Positions 47,132-57,279 of a DNA stretch of 64,000 nucleotides are shown here, piece after piece. Position numbers and translations under genes: made by a program. The notes beneath the pieces are model-generated. The model was not told the DNA's origin. It saw only the letters and a list, made by a program, of their open reading frames with translations, and searched no databases. Source of the stretch: Gayadomonas joobiniege G7. Its GTDB lineage: Bacteria > Pseudomonadota > Gammaproteobacteria > Enterobacterales > Alteromonadaceae. Positions within the stretch are counted from its first letter, which is position 1. Every line of letters begins with the position of its first letter. The stretch is taken from the NCBI RefSeq assembly GCF_000300815.1, contig NZ_AMRX01000007.1, positions 248,001 through 312,000 on the forward strand, read 5' to 3'.

Positions 47132-48520
47132 ATGTTTAACTTATGCTGTCAAAAAAATTATCATTTTAGGCGCTATCTTGGCGCCCTTTTTTTACTGTTA
47201 ACCACATCTTGTCACTCATTACTGGCCCATCAAATTGAGTTAAAAACAAATGAACTTAAACAAAAAATCGATATTGTGGGCGGTGATATGGAGCGCTCAG
47301 CCGATTTTTTATTCGAAGCAAGTAACCCTGAGCAAATTCTGGATTGGTATTTTAAGGATATCAATATGCCCTACTGGCGCGTTGTAATTGATAAACACCA
47401 AGAAATGGTTGAAGGAAAAACTAATTTTGAGTTCTACAACAAACAAATTTCTGTAATGAAAAAAATTCGTGCTCGCCAGCCCAATGTTAAATTTTGGGCA
47501 ACGTTAAAAACGGATTACGATGGTTATGGTGATAAAAATAATATGCCAGATTGGGTCTATACAGGCCGAGGTTATAACGGGGGTGAATATCAAGCAAGCG
47601 CTTTTAAAGCGAATAAATGGGCTCGTTTTTTAGCCGATTATTTAAAACTAATGGATGACAACGGAGTGAGTATTGAAATACTTTCAGTGTCGAAAGAATG
47701 GATGCAGGTGATGACAGCGGATAATGAAAAGAATACCATCGTCGAACTAAAACGTTTATTAACAACTCCGAAATATGATGGTGTACCTGTCCCTCAATTT
47801 AATGGACCAGCAGCATGGGGGGTAAAACAAGCGGTTAACTTTGTTAATCAGGTTGCAGAAAAAGGCTATGATGATCTCTACACAGGTTTTTCTGCACACA
47901 CCTATGACAAACCGAGTCCTGATGATTGGCAGCGACTGATAGCGGCTGCAAACAAAATTAACTTACCCGTTTACAACGAAGAAAATAATGCCGGCGGTGG
48001 TGGCCCTTATCATGGTGCGCAGCCGAGTATCGAAAAATCTGTCCGAGTATATGCTAAAAAGGCACCTGCATATCAAGCTGGTCTAAAAGGCGAATTGTTT
48101 TTTGAGCTTTGGTCTCGAGGATATAGCCGTGAGTCTCGCTCAGTCTATTTTAATAAAAATGAAGCGGGTTCGCGCGGCCGAGGTTATTGGCTAAGCCAGC
48201 TATTCATCAATAATGTATACAACAAACATTATGTAGCGGCAGAAATAGATTCCGATTTATCCAAAGATATTAAAGTGATGGCTTTTGCCGATAAAGAGCA
48301 GGCAATCGTTTATTTAATGAATACCTCAGATAAAAATAGCTACCACGGGGTGAAATTAAAGTTAGCCAAGCCGATCCCGAGCCAGCAGATCACACAAAGG
48401 TTATGGGCGAAAGAAACACAGTTGCAAGGCAATACAACCCAATTTAATGTGAATAAATCATCCTTGATATCCGTTGATTTAGTGGCTCCAAGCATCACAG
48501 TATTACTATTTAAGCTATAG
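47132..48520 (+). CDS. Secreted glycoside hydrolase, clan GH-A type (GH30-like)
   Basis: A 462-residue secreted protein. After a signal (residues 1 to about 33; a TTSC just before the end might be a lipobox) comes a TIM-barrel-like domain. VSIEILSVSKEW (Glu189) occupies the place of the acid/base and LPVYNEENN (Glu283/284) that of the nucleophile; FWATLKTDY and TGFSAHTYDKPS are other barrel strands. A C-terminal beta domain (IKVMAFADKEQAIVYLMNTSD...) is usual for GH30. I cannot fix the family or substrate; a marine galactan or xylan is possible. The ATG follows AAAGGAT. It is flanked by core genes lon and cstA, so it may be an inserted accessory gene. Confidence 0.62.
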   Translation: MFNLCCQKNYHFRRYLGALFLLLTTSCHSLLAHQIELKTNELKQKIDIVGGDMERSADFLFEASNPEQILDWYFKDINMPYWRVVIDKHQEMVEGKTNFEFYNKQISVMKKIRARQPNVKFWATLKTDYDGYGDKNNMPDWVYTGRGYNGGEYQASAFKANKWARFLADYLKLMDDNGVSIEILSVSKEWMQVMTADNEKNTIVELKRLLTTPKYDGVPVPQFNGPAAWGVKQAVNFVNQVAEKGYDDLYTGFSAHTYDKPSPDDWQRLIAAANKINLPVYNEENNAGGGGPYHGAQPSIEKSVRVYAKKAPAYQAGLKGELFFELWSRGYSRESRSVYFNKNEAGSRGRGYWLSQLFINNVYNKHYVAAEIDSDLSKDIKVMAFADKEQAIVYLMNTSDKNSYHGVKLKLAKPIPSQQITQRLWAKETQLQGNTTQFNVNKSSLISVDLVAPSITVLLFKL

Positions 48521-48536
48521 ATCTGGCAGGCAAAAG

Positions 48537-48562
48537 GCCCAGTGAACTAACTGGGCTGTTTT
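48537..48562. terminator. Terminator between the GH gene and cstA
   Basis: GCCCAGT / ACTGGGC stem, 6-base loop, then TGTTTTTG. It overlaps the cstA stop and ends the rightward GH gene. Confidence 0.75.
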
Positions 48563-50004
48563 TGTTTATGTTGCAAAATTAAATAAATGCTACCTACCAG
48601 TATGGTCGCGGCCCCAATGGGGATCCCATAATCATGTGGCAAATCAAAACCAATTTGCGCAGTTGCAATGTACGAAATAGTCACTGCTGTGCCTATCACC
48701 GCCGGAATACTTGTGATCCAGTGAAATGCATTTTGATCACGCAAATATTTAGTTGCTAGCCATAACACACTGGTCGATAACAACATATTAGAAAAGGCAA
48801 AATATCGCCAGATAAGTGAAAAGTCTAACAATGTCATAAAATAAGCGATGGTTAAAATAGGCACAGCCACCATCAGACGGTTTTTAACACTTTGTGGGAT
48901 ATTAAAAGCATCAACTAAGGTTAATCGTAAACTTCTAAACGCAGTATCTCCTGAGGTGATTGGAAATACAGCGACCGCTATAATTGCCATAATGCCACCA
49001 GCAATACCAAGATAACTGCTGGCAATATGTTTTACCACCATGCCTGGGCCACCTAGATCTAACATTTCTTTTAACCCAGCATAGCCCTCTGGAAATGCTG
49101 CGATACCGGCAAGCGCCCAGACACAAGCCACTATGCCCTCGCACATCATACCGCCGTAATACACAGGACGAACATATTTTTGATTGGTTAAGCAGCGTGC
49201 AATGATAGGCGCTTGAGTTGAGTGAAAACCACTGATCGCACCGCAGGTAATAGTAATAAACAGCAGTGGCCAAGTTGGCAGTCCGTCTGGGTTGGGTGTT
49301 AGAATATTGTGCGAGTGCCCGTCTTTAAAGTAAGCCAAAAAATCACTGCCCACGGGAAGATGAGGTGCATCCATTAATAATGCAATGGCGATCATACTCG
49401 TCATCACAATCATTAATAACCCAAACAAGGGGTATAAACGGGTGATAATTTTATCTATTGGTAATAAAGTTGCGAGCAAGTAGTAGGCTAAAATCAATAA
49501 TACCCAGAAGGTATTGTTGGCCAGCCAGGTGTCTTTAAACAGATCTAAGTTACTTAATAAACCGGCAGGACTCATAACAAAAACCACACCAACAAAAAAC
49601 AGCAGCATGGCGGTAAACAGCAACATAAAACCTTTAAAGATCAGGTTGTAATAGTGGCCTGCAATTTCTGGTAAACTTTTGCCATCTTCTTTTATACTCA
49701 TCACCCCTGAAAAAAAGTCGTGTACAGCACCACCAAGCACATTCCCTAAAACAATCCATATGAGTGCGACCGGGCCATACAATGCGCCTAAAATAGGTCC
49801 AAAAATTGGCCCAACCCCAGCAATGTTTAAAAATTGAATTAAAAAAGCTCTAACTGGGTGTATTGCAACATAGTCGACCCCTTCAGCGAATTTTTGTTGC
49901 GGTGTGATGGCACTTTTATCTATCCTCGCCTGACGCTCAACAAAGGGACTATAAAACCTGTAGCCAATGAGTAAAACTGTTAAACAAATAAAAAAGATGA
50001 GCAT
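48547..50004 (-). CDS. cstA: Short carbon-starvation protein CstA
   Basis: A 485-residue membrane protein of the CstA family, known as pyruvate or peptide transporters (CstA, BtsT). It shows the CstA core: FAEGVDYVAIHPVRAFLIQF, GAVHDFFSGVMS, and the HSTQAPIIARCL segment. E. coli CstA and BtsT are about 700 residues, so this form lacks about 200 C-terminal residues; other bacteria have comparable short versions. The start is supported by AGGTAG before the ATG. It converges on the GH gene and lies next to clpX. Confidence 0.88.
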   Translation of the reverse strand: MLIFFICLTVLLIGYRFYSPFVERQARIDKSAITPQQKFAEGVDYVAIHPVRAFLIQFLNIAGVGPIFGPILGALYGPVALIWIVLGNVLGGAVHDFFSGVMSIKEDGKSLPEIAGHYYNLIFKGFMLLFTAMLLFFVGVVFVMSPAGLLSNLDLFKDTWLANNTFWVLLILAYYLLATLLPIDKIITRLYPLFGLLMIVMTSMIAIALLMDAPHLPVGSDFLAYFKDGHSHNILTPNPDGLPTWPLLFITITCGAISGFHSTQAPIIARCLTNQKYVRPVYYGGMMCEGIVACVWALAGIAAFPEGYAGLKEMLDLGGPGMVVKHIASSYLGIAGGIMAIIAVAVFPITSGDTAFRSLRLTLVDAFNIPQSVKNRLMVAVPILTIAYFMTLLDFSLIWRYFAFSNMLLSTSVLWLATKYLRDQNAFHWITSIPAVIGTAVTISYIATAQIGFDLPHDYGIPIGAATILVGSIYLILQHKQKQPS

Positions 50005-50052
50005 CGTGCTACCTGCTTGAGTTAATTAACAAAAACAACATCACTATAACAA

Positions 50053-50089
50053 AAAAAGCGCCAGTCGAGAACTCGAACTAGCGCTTTTT
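50053..50089 (-). terminator. Intrinsic terminator of clpX
   Basis: AAAAAGCGC / GCGCTTTTT outer stem with an inner TCGAG-AA-CTCGA stem; on the minus strand a T run follows. Confidence 0.85.
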
Positions 50090-50147
50090 AAATAGTCTCT
50101 GTTCAGGTGAACAATGACCTTAAGCAGGCGGTTTAATCGCTCAAAAG

Positions 50148-51437
50148 CTATTCTGAAGCCGCTTGTTTATTTTTTTGCTGGTAAATCATTATAGGATCAG
50201 ATTCACCTCGGATCACGGTTTCGTCAATAACAACCTTGCTTACATCTTCTTTAGATGGCAATTCATACATAGTATTTAATAAAATGCCCTCAAGGATCGA
50301 GCGTAAGCCGCGGGCACCTGTTTTTCGCTCCATTGCTTTACGTGCCACGGCTTTTAAAGCATCTTCACGAAACTCAAGCTCAACGCCTTCCATATCAAAT
50401 AAAGCGCCATATTGTTTGGTTAACGCATTTTTAGGTGCGCTCAGTATCTGTACCAATGCAGCTTCATCTAATTCAGTCAGTGTTGCAACCACTGGCAGTC
50501 GACCGATAAATTCTGGAATTAAACCATATTTAACTAGATCTTCTGGTTGTACTTCGGCAAATTGTTTACCAATTGACACTTCGGCTTGTTTGTTTTTAAC
50601 TTCTGCACCAAACCCAATACCTGTGCCTTTAGCAGTTCTTTGCTCAATGACTTTTTCTAAACCAGCAAATGCACCGCCACAGATAAACAGAATTTTTGAA
50701 GTATCCACTTGCAAAAATTCTTGTTGTGGATGTTTACGGCCACCCTGCGGTGGTACTGATGCAATCGTCCCTTCAATCAACTTAAGCAATGCTTGTTGCA
50801 CGCCCTCACCTGAAACGTCCCGGGTAATTGAAGGGTTGTCAGATTTGCGCGAAATTTTATCTATTTCGTCAATGTAAACAATGCCTCGTTCGGCTAAGCT
50901 GACGTCATAATCACATTTTTGCAGCAGTTTTTGAATGATATTTTCAACATCTTCACCAACATAACCAGCTTCGGTTAATGTGGTGGCATCCGCCATCGTA
51001 AAAGGCACATCTAAAAAGCGAGCCAAAGTTTCGGCTAATAAGGTTTTACCACTACCCGTTGGGCCAATTAATAGAATATTACTTTTACCTAATTCAACAT
51101 CCACTTTAGATTTTTCGGCATTGCGTAAACGCTTGTAATGGTTATATACCGCAACCGATAACACTTTTTTAGCATGCTGCTGATCAATCACATAATCATC
51201 TAAATGTTTATGGATCTCAAATGGAGTCGGCAGCTTGTCACGCGATGTTTTCACGTCAGTCGCTATGTCTTTTATTTCTTCTCGGATGATGTCGTTGCAA
51301 AGCTCAACGCATTCATCACAGATGAATACTGAGGGGCCCGCGATTAACTTACGAACTTCATGCTGACTTTTACCACAGAACGAGCAATGCAATAATTTAT
51401 TATCGCTTGACCCATCACCATTGCGGGAATCTGTCAT
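50148..51437 (-). CDS. clpX: ATP-dependent Clp protease ATPase ClpX
   Basis: ClpX, 429 residues: N-terminal C4 zinc finger ([15 protein letters not shown] ... ICDECVELC), Walker [11 protein letters not shown], Walker [10 protein letters not shown] and the IGF-type loop (GTGIGFGAE) for docking ClpP. It is 51 bases after clpP, and GAGGTAG precedes the ATG. Confidence 0.97.
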   Translation of the reverse strand: MTDSRNGDGSSDNKLLHCSFCGKSQHEVRKLIAGPSVFICDECVELCNDIIREEIKDIATDVKTSRDKLPTPFEIHKHLDDYVIDQQHAKKVLSVAVYNHYKRLRNAEKSKVDVELGKSNILLIGPTGSGKTLLAETLARFLDVPFTMADATTLTEAGYVGEDVENIIQKLLQKCDYDVSLAERGIVYIDEIDKISRKSDNPSITRDVSGEGVQQALLKLIEGTIASVPPQGGRKHPQQEFLQVDTSKILFICGGAFAGLEKVIEQRTAKGTGIGFGAEVKNKQAEVSIGKQFAEVQPEDLVKYGLIPEFIGRLPVVATLTELDEAALVQILSAPKNALTKQYGALFDMEGVELEFREDALKAVARKAMERKTGARGLRSILEGILLNTMYELPSKEDVSKVVIDETVIRGESDPIMIYQQKNKQAASE

Positions 51438-51488
51438 GTATCTACCTCTATCTAAATTAAGCTAGTTGCCTAAAGGATCAGACCCACT

Positions 51489-52121
51489 TTATGACGATTT
51501 TGTTTCATCGCGACGGTTTAATATCTTATCAACTAAACCGTATTCTAATGCAGAATCTGCAGTCATAAAGTTGTCTCTGTCAGTATCTCTAGCAACAGTT
51601 TCGAGGTCCTGACCAGTATGCTCGGCCATTAAACGATTTAATTTGTCTTTAATGGCTAATATCTCTCGGGCGTGAATTTCAAAATCAGATGCTTGCCCTT
51701 GGAAACCACCTAACGGCTGGTGAATCATCACCCGCGAGTTAGGTAAACAAAAACGTTTGCCTTTAGCGCCAGCAGATAATAAAAACGCACCCATGCTGGC
51801 AGCCTGACCCATACAAACCGTTGAGACATCAGGTTTAATAAATTTCATTGTATCATAAATCGCCATCCCAGCAGTCACTGAGCCACCTGGCGAATTAATA
51901 TAAATGTGGATGTCTTTTTCTGGATTTTCTGATTCCAAAAAAAGTAACTGAGCCACAATCAGGTTGGCCATATGATCTTCAACTTGGCCAACCAAAAAAA
52001 TAACCCGTTCTTTCAACAGGCGCGAATAAATGTCAAACGATCGTTCACCTTTGGCGGTTTGTTCGATAACAACCGGAACCAGTGCATTCATTGCTTGTAA
52101 ATTTGGATCTTCTGTAGTCAT
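51489..52121 (-). CDS. clpP: ATP-dependent Clp protease proteolytic subunit ClpP
   Basis: ClpP, 210 residues, with the serine in [12 protein letters not shown], the histidine in MIHQPLGG and the later aspartate (RDTDRDNF). Standard tig-clpP-clpX order. Confidence 0.97.
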   Translation of the reverse strand: MTTEDPNLQAMNALVPVVIEQTAKGERSFDIYSRLLKERVIFLVGQVEDHMANLIVAQLLFLESENPEKDIHIYINSPGGSVTAGMAIYDTMKFIKPDVSTVCMGQAASMGAFLLSAGAKGKRFCLPNSRVMIHQPLGGFQGQASDFEIHAREILAIKDKLNRLMAEHTGQDLETVARDTDRDNFMTADSALEYGLVDKILNRRDETKSS

Positions 52122-52138
52122 GGATTATTAGTACTCTA

Positions 52139-52175
52139 AAAATAGAAAAGGCCTGAACGAAAACTCATTCAGGCC
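52139..52175 (-). terminator. Terminator/attenuator between tig and clpP
   Basis: GGCCTGAA / TTCAGGCC 8-bp stem with a 10-base loop, and TTTTCTATTTTT after it on the minus strand. It will limit read-through from tig into clpP. Confidence 0.75.
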
Positions 52176-52221
52176 ATTTAAACAAGGCTCACCCTGCTTA
52201 GTCAATCACAAATTATGAATA

Positions 52222-53514
52222 TTAGGCTTGTTTATTCATAATTTCGTCAAATGTTTTGGCCACAGTTTCAACTTGAGCCTGTTCCAAAATAAAGTCGATT
52301 GCCTGATCTTCCATTACAACGTTCTGTACGTTCTGCAACATCTCTTTGTTATTGTAATAATACTCAACAACTTCTTCTGGAGATTCGTAAGCAGACGCCA
52401 TTGTTTCAACCGTTTCTTTAACACGCTCGTCATCAACTTTGATGTCGTTGGCTTTAACTAGTTCAGATAACAATAAACCAGTTTTGACACGACGCTCAGC
52501 TTGGTCATTAAATAATTCAGCTGGCAATTCGATATCTTGGTTACCACCAAAACGTTGCAGTGCTTGCTGACGTAAAGTATTAACCTCTTGCTCAACTAAC
52601 GCTTTTGGTACTTCTAAAGAAGCCGCATCAACTAACGCTGTAATTGCATTTTCTTTTACTTTGTTTTTAAGCGCCTGGTTCAATTCACGCTCCATGTTTT
52701 GACGAACTTCTTTTTTCAGTGCGTCAATGCCACCTTCTTCGATACCGAATAATTTGATAAATTCTTCATCGATTTCTGGTAGTTCACGAGCTTCAACTTT
52801 ATTGACTTTAACTTTAAAAACGGCTTCTTTACCTTTTAACTCTTCGGCTTGATAGTCTTCTGGGAAAGTCACTTCTAAATCTTTTTCGTCACCAGCTTTC
52901 AGACCTTTTAAGCCGTCTTCAAAACCAGGGATCATACGATTAGAGCCTAACTCAATGTCAAAACCTTCAGCTTTGCCACCTTCAAACACTTCACCGTCAA
53001 CTGAACCTTCAAAGTCTAAGTTAACTTTGTCACCGTCTTCAGCAGCACGTTCAACTTCAACAAATTTCGCATGTTGTTTACGTAAAGTTTCTAACATGTT
53101 TGCTAAATCTTCGTCAGTCACTTCAGCCGTTGGCTTTTCAATTTTTAAAGCGTCTAAACCTTCAACTTTAACGTCTGGGTAAACTTCAAAAACTGCAGTA
53201 AAGCTAAAGTCTTGACCGTCTTCTTGCTTTTGATCTTCAATCGTAGGCGTACCAGCTGGGTTTAATTTTTCTTGCACAACCGCTTGGTAGAAGTTTTGTT
53301 GGATAACATCTTGTGCAACTTCCTGACGTACCGCAGAGCCATAACGCTTTTTGATCACACTAACAGGCACCTTGCCTGGACGGAAGCCGTCGATACGCTG
53401 AGTTTTAGCTAATTGCTGTAAACGGCTTTTTACTGCAGACTCTACTTTGTCTGCAGGTACTGTAATAGTTACTCGGCGTTCTAAGCCTTGAGTTGTTTCA
53501 ACAGAAACTTGCAT
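52222..53514 (-). CDS. tig: Trigger factor
   Basis: Trigger factor, 430 residues, ribosome-bound chaperone: N-terminal domain with the signature [17 protein letters not shown], a PPIase domain ([21 protein letters not shown]) and a helical C-terminal domain. I start at the second ATG (53514, [14 protein letters not shown]) because it matches E. coli and has GAGG at good distance; the first ATG at 53520 is too close. Confidence 0.96.
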   Translation of the reverse strand: MQVSVETTQGLERRVTITVPADKVESAVKSRLQQLAKTQRIDGFRPGKVPVSVIKKRYGSAVRQEVAQDVIQQNFYQAVVQEKLNPAGTPTIEDQKQEDGQDFSFTAVFEVYPDVKVEGLDALKIEKPTAEVTDEDLANMLETLRKQHAKFVEVERAAEDGDKVNLDFEGSVDGEVFEGGKAEGFDIELGSNRMIPGFEDGLKGLKAGDEKDLEVTFPEDYQAEELKGKEAVFKVKVNKVEARELPEIDEEFIKLFGIEEGGIDALKKEVRQNMERELNQALKNKVKENAITALVDAASLEVPKALVEQEVNTLRQQALQRFGGNQDIELPAELFNDQAERRVKTGLLLSELVKANDIKVDDERVKETVETMASAYESPEEVVEYYYNNKEMLQNVQNVVMEDQAIDFILEQAQVETVAKTFDEIMNKQA

Positions 53515-53738
53515 TGTCATACCTCAAAATTACGAGCGCTGAAGCTCTTTTTCCTTTGGGGCTTCTCTAAACAGAGCCCAGAAACGAGTTAAGAAACCAT
53601 GTCAGCTTAAATCTTTGGCAGCTGATATGATCCTGTACATTAAAAAATGACGCAGCATTATAGCGGTGAGGCAAGCTATAGTCGAGTGAGAATGTAAAAT
53701 AAGTGAGATTTTTTAAAACAAATAAGAAAAAGACGAAG

Positions 53739-53815
53739 TGGTCGGTGATGCAAGATTCGAACTTGCGACCCCTTGGACCCAAACCAAGTGCGCTACCAGG
53801 CTGCGCTAATCACCG
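53739..53815 (-). tRNA. tRNA-Pro (TGG), copy 1
   Basis: Acceptor CGGTGAT / ATCACCG, anticodon loop TTTGGGT (anticodon TGG), T loop GTTCGAATC, CCA encoded. Identical in sequence to the copy at 54049. Confidence 0.96.
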
Positions 53816-53836
53816 ACAAGTAAACAAAAAAGAAAA

Positions 53837-53913
53837 TGGGGTGGCTGATGGGACTTGAACCCACGACAACCGGAATCACAATCCGGGGCTCTACCAACTG
53901 AGCTACAACCACC
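53837..53913 (-). tRNA. tRNA-His (GTG)
   Basis: Anticodon loop TTGTGAT (GTG), acceptor GTGGTTG / CAGCCAC with the extra G at -1 typical of tRNA-His, CCA encoded. Confidence 0.96.
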
Positions 53914-53936
53914 ATATTGAAGCGTTTTATTCTAAA

Positions 53937-54013
<77 letters not shown>

Positions 54014-54048
54014 ATAATTCGGGGTCCGAACGTCTCATTTAAAATGAG

Positions 54049-54125
54049 TGGTCGGTGATGCAAGATTCGAACTTGCGACCCCTTGGACCCAAACCAAGTG
54101 CGCTACCAGGCTGCGCTAATCACCG
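54049..54125 (-). tRNA. tRNA-Pro (TGG), copy 2
   Basis: Same 77 bases as the tRNA-Pro at 53739. It is the promoter-proximal gene of the tRNA-Pro-Arg-His-Pro operon. Confidence 0.96.
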
Positions 54126-54159
54126 ACGTTTTGCGAGGTCCCCCTCGACAGCGGGGCGC

Positions 54160-54188
54160 ATATTACCTAGAACGCAGGGTCAGGTCAA
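54160..54188 (-). promoter_or_regulatory. Promoter of the tRNA operon
   Basis: On the minus strand TTGACC, 17 bases, TAATAT, then a very GC-rich discriminator (GCGCCCCGC), the stable-RNA pattern associated with ppGpp/DksA control. It lies about 35 bases before tRNA-Pro copy 2. Confidence 0.8.
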
Positions 54189-54271
54189 ACACTTTTTTGA
54201 AGTTTTTTGACAATTTAGTTTGTTTGCTTATTTTTACCGCAATATGTTGTTTAATTAGGCAGATAAATCAA

Positions 54272-54295
54272 AAAAGGCGCTTTTCAGCGCCTTTT
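54272..54295 (-). terminator. Intrinsic terminator of the chemoreceptor gene
   Basis: AAAAGGCGC / GCGCCTTTT 9-bp stem, 6-base loop, followed on the minus strand by TTGATTT. Confidence 0.88.
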
Positions 54296-54317
54296 AATTT
54301 TTATAACTCATCACCCG

Positions 54318-55805
54318 TTAAAATTTAAACTGGCTAATTTGTTGCGACAATTTACGCTCGACTTCCATCATAGTTCGGGTACTGCCTTCCAGTTCGTTGG
54401 TTTCGTCGGTCAGCTTTTTAGCACCATCAACCAAATGCTCAATGCCCTGACTCACTTCTTTGGTTAAAACCGACTGTTCTTCTGTCGCACTAGCGATTTG
54501 AATAATCATATCGTTAATGCCATTTATTTTTTCTGAAATTTGCTCAAATGAACGAACTGTCTTTTCGGTCGATTCAATGGTTTCCTGAACTAATTCAGTA
54601 CTGCGGTAAGATGCTTTATAAGAATCATCGGCTTTCATCTGTAGTGATGCGATGATACTTTCAATTTCTTCGGTGGATTGACGTGTTTTACTCGCAAGCG
54701 AGCGAACTTCATCTGCAACCACAGCAAAACCGCGCCCCGATTCTCCTGCTCGGGCGGCTTCAATGGCTGCATTCAGCGCCAATAAGTTTGTCTGCTCTGC
54801 AATACCTTTAATAACATCTAAAACGCCACCGATGTTTTCACTGGCAGCTTTAAGTTCAGAGGCAACTTTAGCGTTACTTTGTAATTCGTCAACGAGCTGT
54901 TGCACATGCTCTAAATTGGTTTCTACATCAGTACGGCTGTGACCTGCCATTTCAAAGGCTTCTGTACTGCTTGACGCGGTTAACTCCGCATTTTGAGCTA
55001 TCTCTCCTGTGGCCTCAGAAAGTTGTTTTAAATAACTTAATGAATGTTCGGTTTGTTCTTTTTGCTCACGCATATTTAAAGTCGCTTTATGACCAACTTC
55101 ACTAATCGAACCCGAAATGCCACCCAAACCTTTTGCGCCTGCCGCTACATCGGCAATAATTGCCTGAATCTTCTCAATAAACTGGTTAAAGTTAGTGGCC
55201 AATGTACCGATTTCGTCATTCGTTTTAACTGGGATGCGTTGGGTTAAATCCCCCCCTCCGGCAGCAATATCGCGCAGCATGTCACTGACCTGAGTGAGTG
55301 GTTTAACCACTAACCGTTGGATTAAAATTAACAAGATGATGCTTAAAACAATCATAGAGACGCCCATTGACGTCCATTTTTGAATCCACTGAGCATCCAA
55401 ACGTTCGTCGACCGCACTACGTGAAAAAGCAATTTTGATTTTACCAATTAACTCTTCGTCGGCACTATGAATTGAGTACCACTTAGCCGTGCCATCCTGT
55501 TCTATATCTGTTTTAACTTTAGTTTCGGCCATAGGTTTATCCCTATGGTCGGTCACTTTAATATGGGTAATAGCAACGTTCGGTAGATAAGCTTCAATTG
55601 CATTTTGAATCAGCGGGAAGTCATACGAAAAAACGGGGTCTTGCAAAATAATTTTGAGCTGATTAATAATTTCTTGTTTATTTTTTTGATACCTTTCTAG
55701 CTCTTCTGATGTTTGAACAGACATCGTCCAAAACGCCACAGCGCTCAAAACAATAAAGTTTACACTGACGAGTGCCAGCAGGACTTTTTTGGCGATTGAT
55801 TGCAT
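54318..55805 (-). CDS. Methyl-accepting chemotaxis protein
   Basis: A 495-residue chemoreceptor: one membrane helix at the start ([20 protein letters not shown]), a periplasmic sensor of about 125 residues, a second helix near residue 165-185, HAMP, and the cytoplasmic signalling hairpin with the invariant tip [21 protein letters not shown] use ATG 55805, which has GAGGA upstream and gives a normal signal-anchor; a longer frame begins at 55829. The ligand is unknown. The nearby cheX-like gene may be related. Confidence 0.92.
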   Translation of the reverse strand: MQSIAKKVLLALVSVNFIVLSAVAFWTMSVQTSEELERYQKNKQEIINQLKIILQDPVFSYDFPLIQNAIEAYLPNVAITHIKVTDHRDKPMAETKVKTDIEQDGTAKWYSIHSADEELIGKIKIAFSRSAVDERLDAQWIQKWTSMGVSMIVLSIILLILIQRLVVKPLTQVSDMLRDIAAGGGDLTQRIPVKTNDEIGTLATNFNQFIEKIQAIIADVAAGAKGLGGISGSISEVGHKATLNMREQKEQTEHSLSYLKQLSEATGEIAQNAELTASSSTEAFEMAGHSRTDVETNLEHVQQLVDELQSNAKVASELKAASENIGGVLDVIKGIAEQTNLLALNAAIEAARAGESGRGFAVVADEVRSLASKTRQSTEEIESIIASLQMKADDSYKASYRSTELVQETIESTEKTVRSFEQISEKINGINDMIIQIASATEEQSVLTKEVSQGIEHLVDGAKKLTDETNELEGSTRTMMEVERKLSQQISQFKF

Positions 55806-55959
55806 ACTGCTACTTCCTCTTAAATGCAAAATCGGATATTTGCGTTAGCGAGTTGAAATGTTTAAAAATTAACCATAACTCACTTATTTATTAACATTCT
55901 ATTAAATTTAAGCGAAAACACCTAAATGTACAACTTAAATCTAGATCAGGCCGATTAAT

Positions 55960-56379
55960 TTATTCGCCGGTTAACGTGGCGAGTATTTTACGTTGGCCAC
56001 CAAAATCACGGTGTTCTCCTAGATAAATACCCTGCCATGTGCCCAAATTAAAACGTCCATTGCTGATAGGTAATATCAAAGTCACCCCCATCAGACTCGA
56101 TTTTAAATGTGCAGGCATATCGTCTGGGCCTTCAAAGGTGTGCTGAAAGTAAGGTTGGTTTTCGGGCACCATATGATTGATATGCGCTTCAAAATCACTT
56201 CTCACAGTCGGGTCTGCATTTTCATTTAACGTTAAACTGGCCGAGGTGTGTTGTAATAATAAGTGGCAGGTGCCTATTGTAAAGTCAGATAAGTGAGTCA
56301 GTGCCTGCTCAATTTCATCGGTTATTAAATGAAACCCACGAGGGCGTGCTTTTAAAACGATTTTTTCTTGTTTCCACAT
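55960..56379 (-). CDS. yjbQ: YjbQ/UPF0047 family protein
   Basis: A 139-residue protein of the YjbQ family, reported to have weak secondary thiamine-phosphate synthase activity; the true role is unclear. The conserved [20 protein letters not shown] and [13 protein letters not shown] segments are present. Its ATG immediately follows the cheX stop, so both are co-translated. Confidence 0.93.
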   Translation of the reverse strand: MWKQEKIVLKARPRGFHLITDEIEQALTHLSDFTIGTCHLLLQHTSASLTLNENADPTVRSDFEAHINHMVPENQPYFQHTFEGPDDMPAHLKSSLMGVTLILPISNGRFNLGTWQGIYLGEHRDFGGQRKILATLTGE

Positions 56380-56853
56380 TTATTTCACCACCTTATCAAA
56401 ACATATTTCTATATGAGCAGCCCCCGCGTCACTCATAAATGGCATTATCATGACTGGGCCTTCAGATTTATGAGTTAATGTATGGCCTTTTCCGGAAACC
56501 ACGACGGGGGTCGCCATATCAAACTCATAACCTTTTTCTGATAGTAGCCTTTTTGCCCCCCCTGTGACCATATTCGTGATTTCACCGACCATATCTGTGA
56601 CTTCTTCATTCACTTCGTTGGGTTTTTCGCCTAACATGCGCCCCATGACCTCAAGCGCCAAATTTTCTTCAAACGAAACTGAAAACGAACCTTTAGTTTG
56701 TGGACCGACCATACCTATTAATCCAGAAACATCTCCTCTGGCCACTTCATCCTTTTTTATTCTGGGTTTGTCGGGTTTTACTTCTGTCATGGCCATAGTG
56801 CTCAATACATTAACAAAAGCCGATAAAAAAGGATTTACAAAGTCTGCATTCAT
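56380..56853 (-). CDS. cheX: CheX-like chemotaxis phosphatase
   Basis: A 157-residue CheC/CheX-family protein; CheX dephosphorylates CheY-P. The active-site E-x-x-N motif is present in MVGEITNMVTGGAKRLL. It lies upstream of yjbQ and near the chemoreceptor. Confidence 0.85.
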   Translation of the reverse strand: MNADFVNPFLSAFVNVLSTMAMTEVKPDKPRIKKDEVARGDVSGLIGMVGPQTKGSFSVSFEENLALEVMGRMLGEKPNEVNEEVTDMVGEITNMVTGGAKRLLSEKGYEFDMATPVVVSGKGHTLTHKSEGPVMIMPFMSDAGAAHIEICFDKVVK

Positions 56854-56974
56854 TTGATAAACCTATACTAAAAACAGCTGAAAATTTTTAAACGATATTT
56901 ACAACGTAATACAGTTAAATAGTAAACTATCTAATTATTAGTAAGTGTGCCCGAATTGAAAAAATTGTAAACCA

Positions 56975-57004
56975 TGCCAAGGTTAAAAATTTTTAACCTT
57001 GGCA
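56975..57004. repeat. 30-bp perfect palindrome upstream of the DUF1289 gene
   Basis: TGCCAAGGTTAAAAA followed directly by its exact reverse complement. It lies 15 bases before the gene start, between divergent cheX and the DUF1289 gene. It could be an operator or a 5'-leader hairpin that affects access to the ribosome site. Confidence 0.9.
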
Positions 57005-57018
57005 GACTTAAGGCAACT

Positions 57019-57279
57019 ATGCGACAAACTCGGTTATTTGAGGAAGAGATTGAAAGCCCTTGCATTGGCGTGTGCGAGTCAGGCAAACGTGGCTATTGCA
57101 AAGGCTGCTTGCGCAGCCGAGAAGAACGATATTATTGGCCTAAATTAAATAACGAGCAAAAAATTCAAGTTGTGCGATTATGCAAAATGCGCAAAAACCG
57201 CCTTAACAACAAGATAATAAAAGAAAGAGAAGAGGCGTTGCTGAAATCGATCCAGATGCAGCAACTAGACTTGTTTTAA
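57019..57279 (+). CDS. DUF1289 family protein
   Basis: An 86-residue protein of the DUF1289 family: SPCIGVCESGKRGYCKGCLRS with four cysteines suited to bind metal, then W and a basic C-terminal helix. The function is unknown. I start at ATG 57019, with AAGG 5 bases upstream; the frame is open from 56974, but that part would translate the 30-bp palindrome. Its stop overlaps the convergent anti-sigma stop. Confidence 0.85.
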   Translation: MRQTRLFEEEIESPCIGVCESGKRGYCKGCLRSREERYYWPKLNNEQKIQVVRLCKMRKNRLNNKIIKEREEALLKSIQMQQLDLF

